A DNA stretch of 22,498 nucleotides from CAYNEL01 sp964396225 (GTDB lineage Bacteria > Patescibacteriota > Minisyncoccia > Moranbacterales > UBA1568), in the NCBI GenBank assembly GCA_964396225.1, contig CAYNEL010000011.1:1-22498 (forward strand), in the 5' to 3' direction. Shown here in pieces: positions 6,211-13,795 of the stretch (position 1 is its first letter; each line of letters starts with the position of its first letter). Made by a program: the position numbers and the translations under genes. Below the pieces are notes generated by a model, which saw nothing but the letters and a program-made list of their open reading frames with translations, was not told where the DNA came from and did not search any database.

Positions 6211-7290
6211 CTAGAAACTGGCCGAGGCGATGACGGTCAGCGTCTCGGTATAGTCGCTCGCCGCCGGCTGAGTGGCTGACGGTTTGGCCTTCAAGAGAAA
6301 CGATCCTCGCCCGCCGGTGATGGCCGCTCCCGCCGAGAAGATCTCTCTGATGGTGGTGTCGGTGACGCCTACGTTGTTGGATGCCCCGTCATAGGGACTG
6401 ACGATGGAGAGCGGCCCACCGGATGTCTGGGTGGCGCTCGATCCTTGGGCGCCAAAACCGGAGGAGAGCGCCGTCAGGTTCCCCGTGGACGAACTGATGG
6501 TCGACCCAGCGAGAGCGCTTGAAAGGCCACCATTCTGGGCATAGACGTAGACCTTGCCGCCGTTGGCCGCGTTGGTGTCTAGGTCCACCCAGATCTTGGA
6601 CGGGCTGTCCGAGACGGAGCCGGCGGTCAGGTTGCCGAACGCCACCGTGAAGGGTGGGTCGGTGTCAGTATCACTGGCTGAGACGTCGATGTCGAATGTC
6701 ATCTGGGCGCCCACGGTGGCGGCGCTGGCCGTCGGCCCGAAAGCCGTCTCGGTGAACTTGCCCTGCCAGGCGTTCACCTTGACGTAGTAGGTGGTGCTCG
6801 GCAACAGTCCCGTGATAAGCACTCCGCTGGCCCCGCCCCAGGCCGTATAGGTCTGGTAATCCTCGGTCCCCCGCACCGCCCCGACGGTGTTGTCGCTCTG
6901 GACGTAGCGCGTATCGCTCGAGAAGTTGTCGGCCGAGATGGCGATGGAGAATTTGGTGTCGCTCGGATTGCCGCCGGTATCGATGACGATCTTGAGCTTG
7001 TTGTAGTAGCTCGCAGGGTTGGTAAACGTGGGTGCCGGCGGCACGGCGGCCTGGTTTACCCAGAGGAGACCCGTACCGGACTTGTAGGTGGCCCCGGACA
7101 ACTGGGCGCCAGCGGAGACTTCGCCGGCGATACCATCGATGGCGTAGTTGGAAGAAGCCATGTTGCCTTGTCCGCCGCCGCCGAAACCGTAGTCGCGCAG
7201 CTTGTAGTTGGTGCTCGACGGGAAAGCCAGGACGAGACCAGGCGTGAGGAGGCAGACAAGAATGAGAAAGGCGATGAGTCTTCGTGGCAT
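6211..7290 (-). CDS. Secreted protein with fibronectin-III-like domain and shared C-terminal module (359 aa)
   Basis: A signal peptide covers residues 1-22 (ending LVLA|F). The next 65 residues hold S-x-N-Y motifs (STNYKLRDYG, SSNYAIDG, ATYKSGTGLLW), a pattern common in secreted proteins of this kind. Residues about 87-195 look like a fibronectin type III domain (PPAPTFTNP ... ITGLLPSTTYYVKVNAW). The C-terminal 160 residues align with the two genes below it: FGNLTAGSVSDSP, 'VDLDTNAANGGKVYVYAQNG', GLSSALAGSTI, GFGAQ and a final 'DYTETLTVIASASF'. It therefore combines a different N-terminal half with the same C-terminal module. The start lies only 11 nt from a TACAAT box, so the mRNA may be almost leaderless. 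Confidence 0.9.
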   Translation of the reverse strand: MPRRLIAFLILVCLLTPGLVLAFPSSTNYKLRDYGFGGGGQGNMASSNYAIDGIAGEVSAGAQLSGATYKSGTGLLWVNQAAVPPAPTFTNPASYYNKLKIVIDTGGNPSDTKFSIAISADNFSSDTRYVQSDNTVGAVRGTEDYQTYTAWGGASGVLITGLLPSTTYYVKVNAWQGKFTETAFGPTASAATVGAQMTFDIDVSASDTDTDPPFTVAFGNLTAGSVSDSPSKIWVDLDTNAANGGKVYVYAQNGGLSSALAGSTISSSTGNLTALSSGFGAQGSSATQTSGGPLSIVSPYDGASNNVGVTDTTIREIFSAGAAITGGRGSFLLKAKPSATQPAASDYTETLTVIASASF

Positions 7291-7300
7291 ATGTTCCGTT

Positions 7301-7306
7301 ATTGTA
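7301..7306 (-). promoter_or_regulatory. Possible -10 element (TACAAT) close to the start of the 6211-7290 gene
   Basis: TACAAT ends 10 nt before the ATG at 7290. TTGAGA occurs upstream, but the spacer is only 12 nt, so the -35 is doubtful. If used, the leader would be only a few nucleotides. Confidence 0.4.
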
Positions 7307-7320
7307 CCATCGCGGTTGTC

Positions 7321-8454
7321 TCAACCCCCGGCACGGAGACGTTCGGTGAGGGAATAGTAGAAGCGGAGATTGTGCATCGAGACGAGCCGCGCACCGAGAG
7401 GCTCCCCTACCGCGAAGAGATGGCGCAGGTAGGCCCGCGAGAAGCGGGTGCAGGCCGGACAGTCGCAAGCCGCGTCGAGTGGAGAGAAATCCTCCGCGTA
7501 GCGCTCGTTCCGGATGTTGAGCGTCTCGTAGAAGTCGGGCTGCTCGGAAAGCGGTGCCCCAGCCCGACGGACGAAAGCACGGCCGTGCCTCCCCTCGCGA
7601 GTAGGGATGACACAATCGAACATATCGATCCCGCGCCGGATGGACGCCACGATCTCCTCCGGCTTGCCGAGACCCATGAGGTATCGCGGCTGGTTCGCGG
7701 GCAGGAGTGGCACGGTCCAGGACAAGATGTCCGGCAAGGTCTCACGCGGCTCCCCTACCGCCACGCCGCCGACGGCGTACCCGTCGAAACCGATCCCAAC
7801 GAGGCGCTCAGTACATTCCCGGCGCAGATCCTCATACACGGACCCTTGGACGATACCGAACAGGAGCGGGCGCTCGGCTTCGGCCAAGCCGGATACTCGT
7901 TGGGCGAAATGCCTTTTGCACCGTTCCGCCCAACGAAGGGTGAGCTCCATGGACGCCCGAGCCTCCTCGCGGCCGCACGGATACGGCGGACATTCGTCGA
8001 GCACCATAATCATATCGGAGCCGAGGGCGAGCTGGATGTCGATCGAATCCTCGGGCCGCATGAAGTGCCGGTCGCCGTTCACGGGATCGGTGAATTCCAC
8101 CCCCTCCTCGGTGAGCTTGACGCCGGACGAGCCGAAACGCGTCTTGGCGCGCTCGCCCAAGGAGAACACCTGGAAACCGCCCGAATCGGTGAGGATCGGT
8201 CCGTCCCAATCCATAAAACGGTGGAGTCCTCCGGCCCCGGCGACCAGCCTGGCTCCAGGCCGGAGCGAAAGATGGTAGGTGTTGCCGAGAAGCACCGTCG
8301 CCCCCAGGGCGCGCGCCTCGGCAGGCAGAAGGTGCTTGATCGCGCCGCGAGTAGCCACCGCCATGAAAAACGGCGTCTCTACGACGCCGGCTCGGGTGCG
8401 GAGCCGCCCCACTCGCCCGTGGCCTTGCTGATCAATAATTTCGAGTGTATCCAT
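7321..8454 (-). CDS. tgt: tRNA-guanine transglycosylase (queuine tRNA-ribosyltransferase)
   Basis: Tgt exchanges guanine 34 in GUN-anticodon tRNAs for the queuosine precursor preQ1. The whole 377-residue enzyme is present. D90 in ILTDSGGFQVFS is the general acid, and D280 in 'GIDMFDCVIPTR' is the nucleophile by alignment from memory with the Zymomonas enzyme (D102, D280). The zinc site is C330, C332, C335 and H361 (CDCPAC ... MHN). The GGVAVGE loop carries Val at 233, the residue typical of bacterial preQ1-using enzymes. A 12-residue insertion follows the nucleophile loop. The tRNA-Asp in this window has a GUC anticodon and is a natural substrate. No preQ1 synthesis genes are nearby. No clear promoter is visible; it may be cotranscribed with the 8556-10463 gene. 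Confidence 0.97.
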   Translation of the reverse strand: MDTLEIIDQQGHGRVGRLRTRAGVVETPFFMAVATRGAIKHLLPAEARALGATVLLGNTYHLSLRPGARLVAGAGGLHRFMDWDGPILTDSGGFQVFSLGERAKTRFGSSGVKLTEEGVEFTDPVNGDRHFMRPEDSIDIQLALGSDMIMVLDECPPYPCGREEARASMELTLRWAERCKRHFAQRVSGLAEAERPLLFGIVQGSVYEDLRRECTERLVGIGFDGYAVGGVAVGEPRETLPDILSWTVPLLPANQPRYLMGLGKPEEIVASIRRGIDMFDCVIPTREGRHGRAFVRRAGAPLSEQPDFYETLNIRNERYAEDFSPLDAACDCPACTRFSRAYLRHLFAVGEPLGARLVSMHNLRFYYSLTERLRAGG

Positions 8455-8488
8455 ATTTGAAACGGCGAAACAGGCGCCCTTCCGCGTC

Positions 8489-8504
8489 CCTACTGAACAG
8501 TAGG
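8489..8504 (-). promoter_or_regulatory. Dyad (7-bp arms) upstream of tgt
   Basis: CCTACTG and CAGTAGG are separated by 2 nt, 35 nt before the tgt start codon. No U-run follows on either strand, so it is not a terminator. It could be an operator or a leader hairpin. Confidence 0.35.
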
Positions 8505-8555
8505 TTCATAGGATTTCCCCATTTCCTTCTGGCGCTGAGAGAAAACGGGAAGGCA

Positions 8556-10463
8556 TCAAGGTTCCACGCGATAGCCGGTCGACGGCACGCTCGTGTCCTC
8601 GAGGATCGAGGTGGAACGCGGCGTGATGACGGAGCGCACGGTGTCGCCGGTGAAGACATCCTTGCCGGCGAAGACCGACTCACCGATGAGCACCGGGTTG
8701 CTCCCTACCTGGTTGGGTTCCGGCTTGAGGCCCACTTGGAAACGCACCTCCCGGGCAGGCTGGTAGACGCCGGCGCCGGCCGGCACGCTCCCCAGATCCC
8801 AGACGATCTGGTTGGTCCGGCTATTGTAGGTGATCTTCTCGCCGCCGGGCGAGGTCTTGCCCACCCAACGCACGCCGGTTGGCAGATTGGCGGTCACCGT
8901 TCCCTCGCGGAGGTCGTTGGTGGTGTTGCCGGCCTTCCAACGGATGGTGTAGGTGGTTTCCTGGCCGACCTTGGGCGGGATGGGGCCTTGGTTCGGCAAC
9001 TGGTCATCGAGGTAGTAGGCGCCTACTGAGAGGAGCGGCCGGGTGTTGACCCGGACGGTCAGGGCGTTGGTGGCGATGACCTTGTTCTGGCCCAGGGTCG
9101 AAGGCACGTCCGGACTGTCGATCTTGGCGACCGTCTGGACCACCGGGTTCTTGTCGTTATCGTTGGCCAGCGGCAGGCTCTCGAGCACCGGCACGGTGAA
9201 GCGGATGTTGCCCGAGGCGCCGGGGGCGAGGTTGGCCAGCTGCGGGATATCCGAGGCCTTCCAGGTGAAGACCTGGCGGCTCGAATCGAAAGCCCCCTTC
9301 TCGAGTCGGAGGCGCGGCAGATCCAGGACGCGCGACTTCATATCGACGGTGATGATGACGTTGCGGAGGCCGATCTGGCCCTCGTTCTTGTAATCGATGG
9401 AATAGTACAGCTGGTCGCCGGGGTTGGCGTTGACGTTGATGCCACCGTTGACCGTCTGGCGGATGGAGAGAGGCGAAGCCACGATGCGGGTGCTCTGCGA
9501 GGCTTCGGCGTACGAGATGAACGTCCCGTCGCCCCGGACCGTGCCGATCATGGCTTTCATGATGCGGCCTTCGCCCCGCTGGCCCTCGAGGTTGCCGCGC
9601 ACGCTGATCTTACCGGTGGCGCCCGCGGAGAGGGCGCCCAGGTACCAGACGTTCGCCCCTTCGGACGGCTGCGGATCGGCCCCGATGAACGAGAAGCCGG
9701 CCGGCGGTTCGAGCTTGACCCGGAGACTCTCTACCGCCTGGTCGCTGGTGTTGGTATACGAGATGAGATACTCGACCATGCCGCCGGTAGCCACTTCGAG
9801 CGGCGCCTCGGCCTCGATGCGCACCGACGAGGAACGCAGGCCGACCGCCACTTCTTTGGCGGCCTCGTAGCGGCTCTCGAGTTTTTCGGGAGCGTAACGG
9901 AGGAGGGCCCGGACGTACGCCACACTGTCCTTGCCACCGTAAAACTTACCGTAGAAATCGATGGTGCGCCGATCGCCTCCCTCGATCCGGCCGAGGTTGA
10001 CCTTGCTGTATTCGTTTTCGACGATGATATCTGAGCCGCGCGGTTCGGGACGGAAATATTCAGGATAATAGATGAGGAGTTCAGCATCCTTGAGCGCGCT
10101 CCGGTTGTCGTTCTCGTAGGCGATGGTAAAGCGGGCCAGTTGGGACGAGTCCACCTCCTTGGGACCCTCGATGGAGACGCTCACCCGCTCGTCGTCGAAG
10201 AGCGACTGCTGGTAAAGATACCAGCCCACCCCGGCGCCGAAAACGATGAGGATGCCTCCGAGGACCTTGGTCCAGAACCAGATGGCCGCCTGGTGCTGGG
10301 CCAGCCAGCTTCCTTCCACTGGCTTGAAGGCTTCGGCCCGGCCGACGGACAGGCCGGCGGTGTCATGCGGAGCGACGGGATGAAACGGGTCGCTCACCAC
10401 TTCGGGTTTCTGCTCGGGACGCTGACGGCTGTACAGCTGCTCGTTCAGTTTGTCAATGGCCAT
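8556..10463 (-). CDS. Large membrane-anchored protein of Ig-like (DUF11-type) domains (635 aa)
   Basis: A cytoplasmic tail of about 60 residues (MAIDKLNEQLYSRQ...) is followed by one membrane helix (about 62-84, WTKVLGGILIVFGAGVGWYLY). A long extracytoplasmic part follows, made of repeated Ig-like domains with the motif 'F.I.Y.N....l.....' (YENDNRSALKDAELLIYYPE; YTNTSDQAVESLRVKLEPP; YKNEGQIGLRNVIITVDM; WKAGNTTNDLREGTVTANLP). This is the pattern of DUF11/CARDB-like repeats in envelope proteins. No catalytic residues are evident; a structural role spanning the envelope is likely. The ATG at 10463 is chosen over the ATG at 10508 because the latter lies inside the -10 box of the only visible promoter. 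Confidence 0.85.
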   Translation of the reverse strand: MAIDKLNEQLYSRQRPEQKPEVVSDPFHPVAPHDTAGLSVGRAEAFKPVEGSWLAQHQAAIWFWTKVLGGILIVFGAGVGWYLYQQSLFDDERVSVSIEGPKEVDSSQLARFTIAYENDNRSALKDAELLIYYPEYFRPEPRGSDIIVENEYSKVNLGRIEGGDRRTIDFYGKFYGGKDSVAYVRALLRYAPEKLESRYEAAKEVAVGLRSSSVRIEAEAPLEVATGGMVEYLISYTNTSDQAVESLRVKLEPPAGFSFIGADPQPSEGANVWYLGALSAGATGKISVRGNLEGQRGEGRIMKAMIGTVRGDGTFISYAEASQSTRIVASPLSIRQTVNGGINVNANPGDQLYYSIDYKNEGQIGLRNVIITVDMKSRVLDLPRLRLEKGAFDSSRQVFTWKASDIPQLANLAPGASGNIRFTVPVLESLPLANDNDKNPVVQTVAKIDSPDVPSTLGQNKVIATNALTVRVNTRPLLSVGAYYLDDQLPNQGPIPPKVGQETTYTIRWKAGNTTNDLREGTVTANLPTGVRWVGKTSPGGEKITYNSRTNQIVWDLGSVPAGAGVYQPAREVRFQVGLKPEPNQVGSNPVLIGESVFAGKDVFTGDTVRSVITPRSTSILEDTSVPSTGYRVEP

Positions 10464-10482
10464 AGGAAAACGTGTGTGTGTT

Positions 10483-10506
10483 GGGACGCTCAGCGAGCGT
10501 GCTCCC
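10483..10506 (-). promoter_or_regulatory. 5'-end hairpin in leader of the 635-aa protein
   Basis: The stem CGCTC / GAGCG with a 3-nt loop is extended outside a 3-nt bulge by GGGA / TCCC. It sits at the predicted transcript start and is followed by an ACACACAC stretch, not by Us. It could protect the 5' end of the mRNA. Confidence 0.35.
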
Positions 10507-10512
10507 ATTATA
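10507..10512 (-). promoter_or_regulatory. -10 element (TATAAT) of the 635-aa protein gene
   Basis: A consensus TATAAT lies 44 nt before the ATG at 10463, with no good -35 at 16-18 nt. It rules out the longer reading-frame start at 10508. Confidence 0.65.
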
Positions 10513-10542
10513 CCCTACCGCCGCGGGACGGGAGACGGCAGA

Positions 10543-12495
10543 TCAGTGCGGCGCCCGGATGACCTTGACGAAATTGGCTGGCCGGCCGCCGAGACGGATC
10601 TCCCAGGCGGGAGCGGCCATCGACTCAGGCGCGTAGACGCGGTCGCGGTCGTAGGGTGCGAACGCGGGATCACTCCAACGGAAACGGTTGGTGAGCGTGC
10701 CACGACGGGTGAGAACGAAGTAGTCGGGGGCGCGCTCAGGACTGATGCTCTTGCCCTTCAGACAGCGACCCTTGAAGAACTGGCAGACCGCGCTCCGGTC
10801 GGACCAGATGACAAGCCGCTCCGCGTCGGGGAGGGTGTTCAGGTACGCGGCCGCCTCGTACGAACCGTAACCCCACGAGTCAGCGATGGAAAACTGTTTG
10901 GGAAGAAGCCAGTTGGTGTAGGTGAAATAGTGGGGCGCGCTCGCGACGAGGCCGGCCAATCCCGCAGCGGCCACGAGACCGGCCGCGTACGCCCCGAAGC
11001 GCCGACGGAAGATTTCTCTCTGCCCGGCCCGCGCCTCGACACGGAGCCAGGCTTCCGCCGCGAAGAACGCGATACCGTAAGCAGCCAGGGGGTAGAGGGT
11101 GATGGAGTAGCGATAGTTGAGCAGGATGCCGCTCGACAGGGCGCCGGCGACGTAGACCACCGGAGCCAGCATGAGGAGGACGAAAGGGGCGGAAAAACGC
11201 TTCGGCCGCCACCCAGCGACCAGCATCACGAAAGCCACGAAGAGGACGAGGCCGATCACGGGCGGCAGGGAGAAGACGAGCGGGTAAGTCTGGATGATGG
11301 TCGTCTTGAAAAGACGCTCCCAGGCCGGAACATCCGCATACATAGGGAAGGTGAGTTCCCCGTCCACGTAGGCCAGCTCCTTGATATCGGCCATGGGAAT
11401 GAAACGCTCGCCAGTCCAGGCGTTGCCGAGGACGACGAGGACGAAGAAGAGGATGACGCCGGCCAGTCCCCGGAGCGCCCACGGCACGACTCGCTCCGTA
11501 CGCGCGACAAGCCAGGCACTCATCCGGCCCCGCGTCACCCAGGTCTCGAGCGCCATCCAGAGGGCCGCCAGGAGGAGAACGTACCAGGTCACACCGGCCG
11601 GCGAGGCCCAGGCTCCAGTGCCAAAATGCTTGGGTCGGTTGAACACCGCCGGCATCAGGAGGCCGAAAGTCGCCAGGGCGGAAAAGACGATGATCGCCAG
11701 GGCGCCGAGTGTCTCACGGAAAAACCGCGTGATGGCCGCCGCATCGGGCCGCTCTTCCCTTGTCCAGAGATGGAGGAAAGCCATCAGCGGGAAGAAAAGG
11801 AAGAGGAGGTTGGCGGTGTACTTGGAGAGGAGGGCGGAACCGGCGAGCACCCCCGTGATCCACGCGAAGCGCCGTTCCCCCGTCGCAAGCCACGCCCAGA
11901 ATCCGAGCACGGCAGCGGACATGAAAGTCCAAAGGAACTGGTCGGGATTGAGGATGCGCGAAATGCCGACCAACACGGGTGAACAGGCGAGTCCCACTGT
12001 GCCGACAAGGGCCAGCCACCAGGCCTTGCGTCGCGCCTCCGCCTCGCGGCCCAAGGTCGCCACGAAGACACGGAAAAGGAGCCAGAACTGGAGCGGTAGG
12101 GTGGCCGCCACCGCAAGCAGCGCCGGCCAACGGAGGAAGGCATTTAACCGCAGGACCCGTTCACTGTCATACTGGACATAATTCTTGCCGCCGCCCTCCA
12201 CCTGGTCGTCAGGGATGCGAGCGTCCTGCGGCCGCGGATCGAAGAGGAGACCGGGTCCCGCGAACAGTCCCACCGTCACGCCCGGTTTGTCGTTGATGCG
12301 GGTGCGCTGGAACTGACCCAGAGTGTCCCGCGAGAGGAGGCCGCGTTCCCATCCCCGCCAGTACTGCGGGATGCGGTCGTATTTCCAGAATACCTCGTCC
12401 ACCGTCTCGAACTGGGCAAGCTGATAGCCGCCGAAACCGACGAACGCCAGGACGGAGATGAAGAGACCGGCGAGGACCGTGTGTTTGGTAGTCAT
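10543..12495 (-). CDS. GT-C fold membrane glycosyltransferase (GT39/PMT_2-like, 650 aa)
   Basis: This is a polytopic membrane protein with at least ten hydrophobic segments and a soluble C-terminal domain of about 130 residues. The first outside loop after helix 1 carries an acidic pair (D33-E34 in FETVDEVFW), where GT-C enzymes such as PMT/ArnT have their catalytic Asp. Other typical segments are 'GSALLSKYTANLLFLFF' and 'YRYSITLYPLAAYGIAFF'. Such enzymes move a sugar from a lipid-phosphate donor to an outside acceptor (protein Ser/Thr or lipid). The many Ser/Thr-rich exported proteins in the window are plausible acceptors, which is inference. Starts: a TTG at 12585 lies in a terminator and before the promoter, so it is rejected. 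ATG 12495 (preceded by T, as most starts here) is preferred to ATG 12504. Confidence 0.85.
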   Translation of the reverse strand: MTTKHTVLAGLFISVLAFVGFGGYQLAQFETVDEVFWKYDRIPQYWRGWERGLLSRDTLGQFQRTRINDKPGVTVGLFAGPGLLFDPRPQDARIPDDQVEGGGKNYVQYDSERVLRLNAFLRWPALLAVAATLPLQFWLLFRVFVATLGREAEARRKAWWLALVGTVGLACSPVLVGISRILNPDQFLWTFMSAAVLGFWAWLATGERRFAWITGVLAGSALLSKYTANLLFLFFPLMAFLHLWTREERPDAAAITRFFRETLGALAIIVFSALATFGLLMPAVFNRPKHFGTGAWASPAGVTWYVLLLAALWMALETWVTRGRMSAWLVARTERVVPWALRGLAGVILFFVLVVLGNAWTGERFIPMADIKELAYVDGELTFPMYADVPAWERLFKTTIIQTYPLVFSLPPVIGLVLFVAFVMLVAGWRPKRFSAPFVLLMLAPVVYVAGALSSGILLNYRYSITLYPLAAYGIAFFAAEAWLRVEARAGQREIFRRRFGAYAAGLVAAAGLAGLVASAPHYFTYTNWLLPKQFSIADSWGYGSYEAAAYLNTLPDAERLVIWSDRSAVCQFFKGRCLKGKSISPERAPDYFVLTRRGTLTNRFRWSDPAFAPYDRDRVYAPESMAAPAWEIRLGGRPANFVKVIRAPH

Positions 12496-12523
12496 AGAAA
12501 ACATCCGGAAATATCGCCTCCAA

Positions 12524-12529
12524 AGTATA
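12524..12529 (-). promoter_or_regulatory. -10 element (TATACT) of the glycosyltransferase gene
   Basis: GGCTATACTTTGG on the minus strand lies about 29 nt before the ATG at 12495. No clear -35 is visible, and the T-run of the preceding terminator occupies that place. Confidence 0.6.
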
Positions 12530-12535
12530 GCCCGG

Positions 12536-12576
12536 GAAAAAACAAAAAGAAAAGGCGCCGGGAAATCCCCTGCGCC
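12536..12576 (-). terminator. Intrinsic terminator after the 12601-13065 gene
   Basis: GGCGC pairs with GCGCC, with an inner GGG/CCC and one mismatch, at 12554-12576. A long U tract follows on the minus strand (TTTTCTTTTTGTTTTTT). It lies 24 nt past the stop codon. Confidence 0.88.
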
Positions 12577-12600
12577 TTCGGTCAAAGATACCGCGCGTCG

Positions 12601-13065
12601 TCAGCCGGCAACCTGGACGGACGCCTGTCCGACGCCGGCCTGAAGCCTCCTGGACGGATCGGCCACATGCTCCTCGAGCCACTCCCTGAGCGTCACCGTC
12701 GGACGGTGTCGATTGGAGGCTTCGGTGAAACAAAGGGCATGCGGCGGATACCAGTCGCATCCCCTATCCGACACCTCTCCGAGCCGGTCCCGAAAGGTCT
12801 TCAGCCCAAGGATCAGGTTGTGCGGACCGAGTTGGTCCTGACCAGCTCCGATGTTCTGCCTCGCCAGGACGACGAGGTCATGGACTTTGATCGGCAAGGC
12901 CCGGATACGGACCAGGTGGCCCTGAAGATGGAGCAGGAAGTATCCCGCTCTCTGAGGCTTGATTTCGCCCTCCTTGACGAATTCCACAGAGTCCCTGTTC
13001 GCCGCTTGGCGGAGCACGCTGTAGCACGTGTTGGCCAGAGCCTGCTGGACCTGCTGTCCGCTCAT
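12601..13065 (-). CDS. Hypothetical cytoplasmic protein (154 aa)
   Basis: I do not recognise this protein. There is no signal peptide or membrane helix. The N-terminal third looks helical (QQVQQALANTCYSVLRQAANR). Three isolated Cys occur (14, 103, 112) in non-motif positions, and a helical C-terminal part contains 'TVTLREWLEEHV'. Support for a real gene is regulatory: it has its own consensus-like promoter (TTGACA-17-TAGGGT with TG extension), one of the few clear ribosome sites in the window (AGAGGGGGG, 3 nt before ATG), and a strong terminator just after the stop. It is therefore a single-gene transcription unit. Overlapping plus-strand frames lack such signals. Confidence 0.7.
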   Translation of the reverse strand: MSGQQVQQALANTCYSVLRQAANRDSVEFVKEGEIKPQRAGYFLLHLQGHLVRIRALPIKVHDLVVLARQNIGAGQDQLGPHNLILGLKTFRDRLGEVSDRGCDWYPPHALCFTEASNRHRPTVTLREWLEEHVADPSRRLQAGVGQASVQVAG

Positions 13066-13100
13066 AATCCCCCCTCTGATATTGGCTGGTGGAAGAACTG

Positions 13101-13119
13101 GTCCGAAGTGTCTCCGGAC
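13101..13119 (-). promoter_or_regulatory. Leader hairpin of the 154-aa gene
   Basis: GTCCG(A)AG / CT(C)CGGAC forms a hairpin with a 3-nt loop and one mismatch, between promoter and start codon. No U-run follows, so termination is unlikely. Confidence 0.3.
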
Positions 13120-13128
13120 GATGCGCCC

Positions 13129-13157
13129 ACCCTATCACGAGATTGGCTTTTTGTCAA
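13129..13157 (-). promoter_or_regulatory. Promoter of the 154-aa gene (TTGACA-17-TAGGGT)
   Basis: A perfect -35 TTGACA at 13152-13157, a 17-nt spacer, and an extended -10 (TGA-TAGGGT) at 13129-13134. Confidence 0.65.
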
Positions 13158-13182
13158 TGGAGGTTGACGCTTTCCAGGGACG

Positions 13183-13785
13183 CTATTCGAAGGCCGGATC
13201 AAGCACCAGCTTGGCGTCCTTGAGCCAATACCGTTTGACAGTCCCGGTCTTGGCCTTGGGAGCGCGCCAGGCTACTTCGACATAGCCGTTCATCACCGTC
13301 AGCGTCTCGAGCGCAAGGCCGGTCCCGAGGAGAATCGGCTCGCTGGCCGCTGGTCCGGCGACCCCGAAAAGAAGTCCGAAGAGATAGGAGCGCGTCCCCT
13401 CTCCGGTCTTCTGGTTGACGATAACGGCCGCATCGCCGTCGGAGTCGTCGTTCAGGTGGCCGAAAGCCTGGAAACCGGACAATACGGCCGTCACTCCCCC
13501 GCTCGAAGACGTCTGTTCGCCCCGGCCGAACGTCACCCGGCCGTCCGGAAGGGCGTAACTCATGTTCTCGACCGCCGAGGGAGTGAGACGCTGGTCGGGA
13601 TCAGGCGGAGGCGGCACGGCAAGCGGCGGCTTGTTCTCCGAGGCGATGGCGGGAGGCTCCCGGACAAGCCACCACCAGAGACCCGCACCAATCAGGACGA
13701 CGCAGCCGAAGATCCACCATCGCAAGCGGCGACGAAGCGGGGGCTCGGACTGGGACGGTGGCGGATTCTCGGAAGACGGCTCCAT
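13183..13785 (-). CDS. Membrane-anchored protein with FG-GAP-like loop domain (200 aa)
   Basis: A proline-rich cytoplasmic tail (1-17) is followed by RRRLR and a membrane helix (about 22-41). Then comes a Pro-rich linker (PPLAVPPPPDPDQR) and a beta domain. The domain has 'YALPDGRVTFGRGE', 'HLNDDSDGDAAVIVNQKTGEGT', 'LFGLLF', 'ILLGTGLALETLTVMNGYVEV' and a C-terminal 'KRYWLKDAKLVL'. That sequence of motifs belongs to an unnamed extracytoplasmic family I know from lipoproteins with 'GDLNGDGxxDAAVIL ... GGSGxFyyL'. The Asp/Asn-rich LNDDSDGD loop may bind calcium. The function is unknown. It is the last gene of the operon with 13796-14443 and 14440-14991 (10-nt gap). Confidence 0.8.
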   Translation of the reverse strand: MEPSSENPPPSQSEPPLRRRLRWWIFGCVVLIGAGLWWWLVREPPAIASENKPPLAVPPPPDPDQRLTPSAVENMSYALPDGRVTFGRGEQTSSSGGVTAVLSGFQAFGHLNDDSDGDAAVIVNQKTGEGTRSYLFGLLFGVAGPAASEPILLGTGLALETLTVMNGYVEVAWRAPKAKTGTVKRYWLKDAKLVLDPAFE

Positions 13786-13795
13786 AGTGATGGGT

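Noticed and set aside
3849..7290. Outer-membrane protein beta-signal suggested by terminal Phe in three proteins
   Set aside because: The proteins do not show alternating amphipathic barrel strands, and the inferred lineage lacks an outer membrane; the ending fits the last strand of an Ig-like domain better.
7168..8460. Plus-strand open frame of 430 codons
   Set aside because: Antisense to tgt, whose catalytic residues are all intact; no family features.
8455..8555. preQ1 riboswitch upstream of tgt
   Set aside because: The leader lacks the C-rich loop and A-rich tail pattern of known preQ1 classes; only a simple dyad is present.
10450..11982. Plus-strand open frame of 510 codons
   Set aside because: It lies antisense to the glycosyltransferase and the anchored Ig-like protein, crosses their boundary, has Arg/Glu/Gly-biased composition typical of GC-rich shadow frames, and shows no domain.
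12505..12585. TTG-started extension of the glycosyltransferase
   Set aside because: It would run through the terminator of the preceding gene and the promoter of this one.
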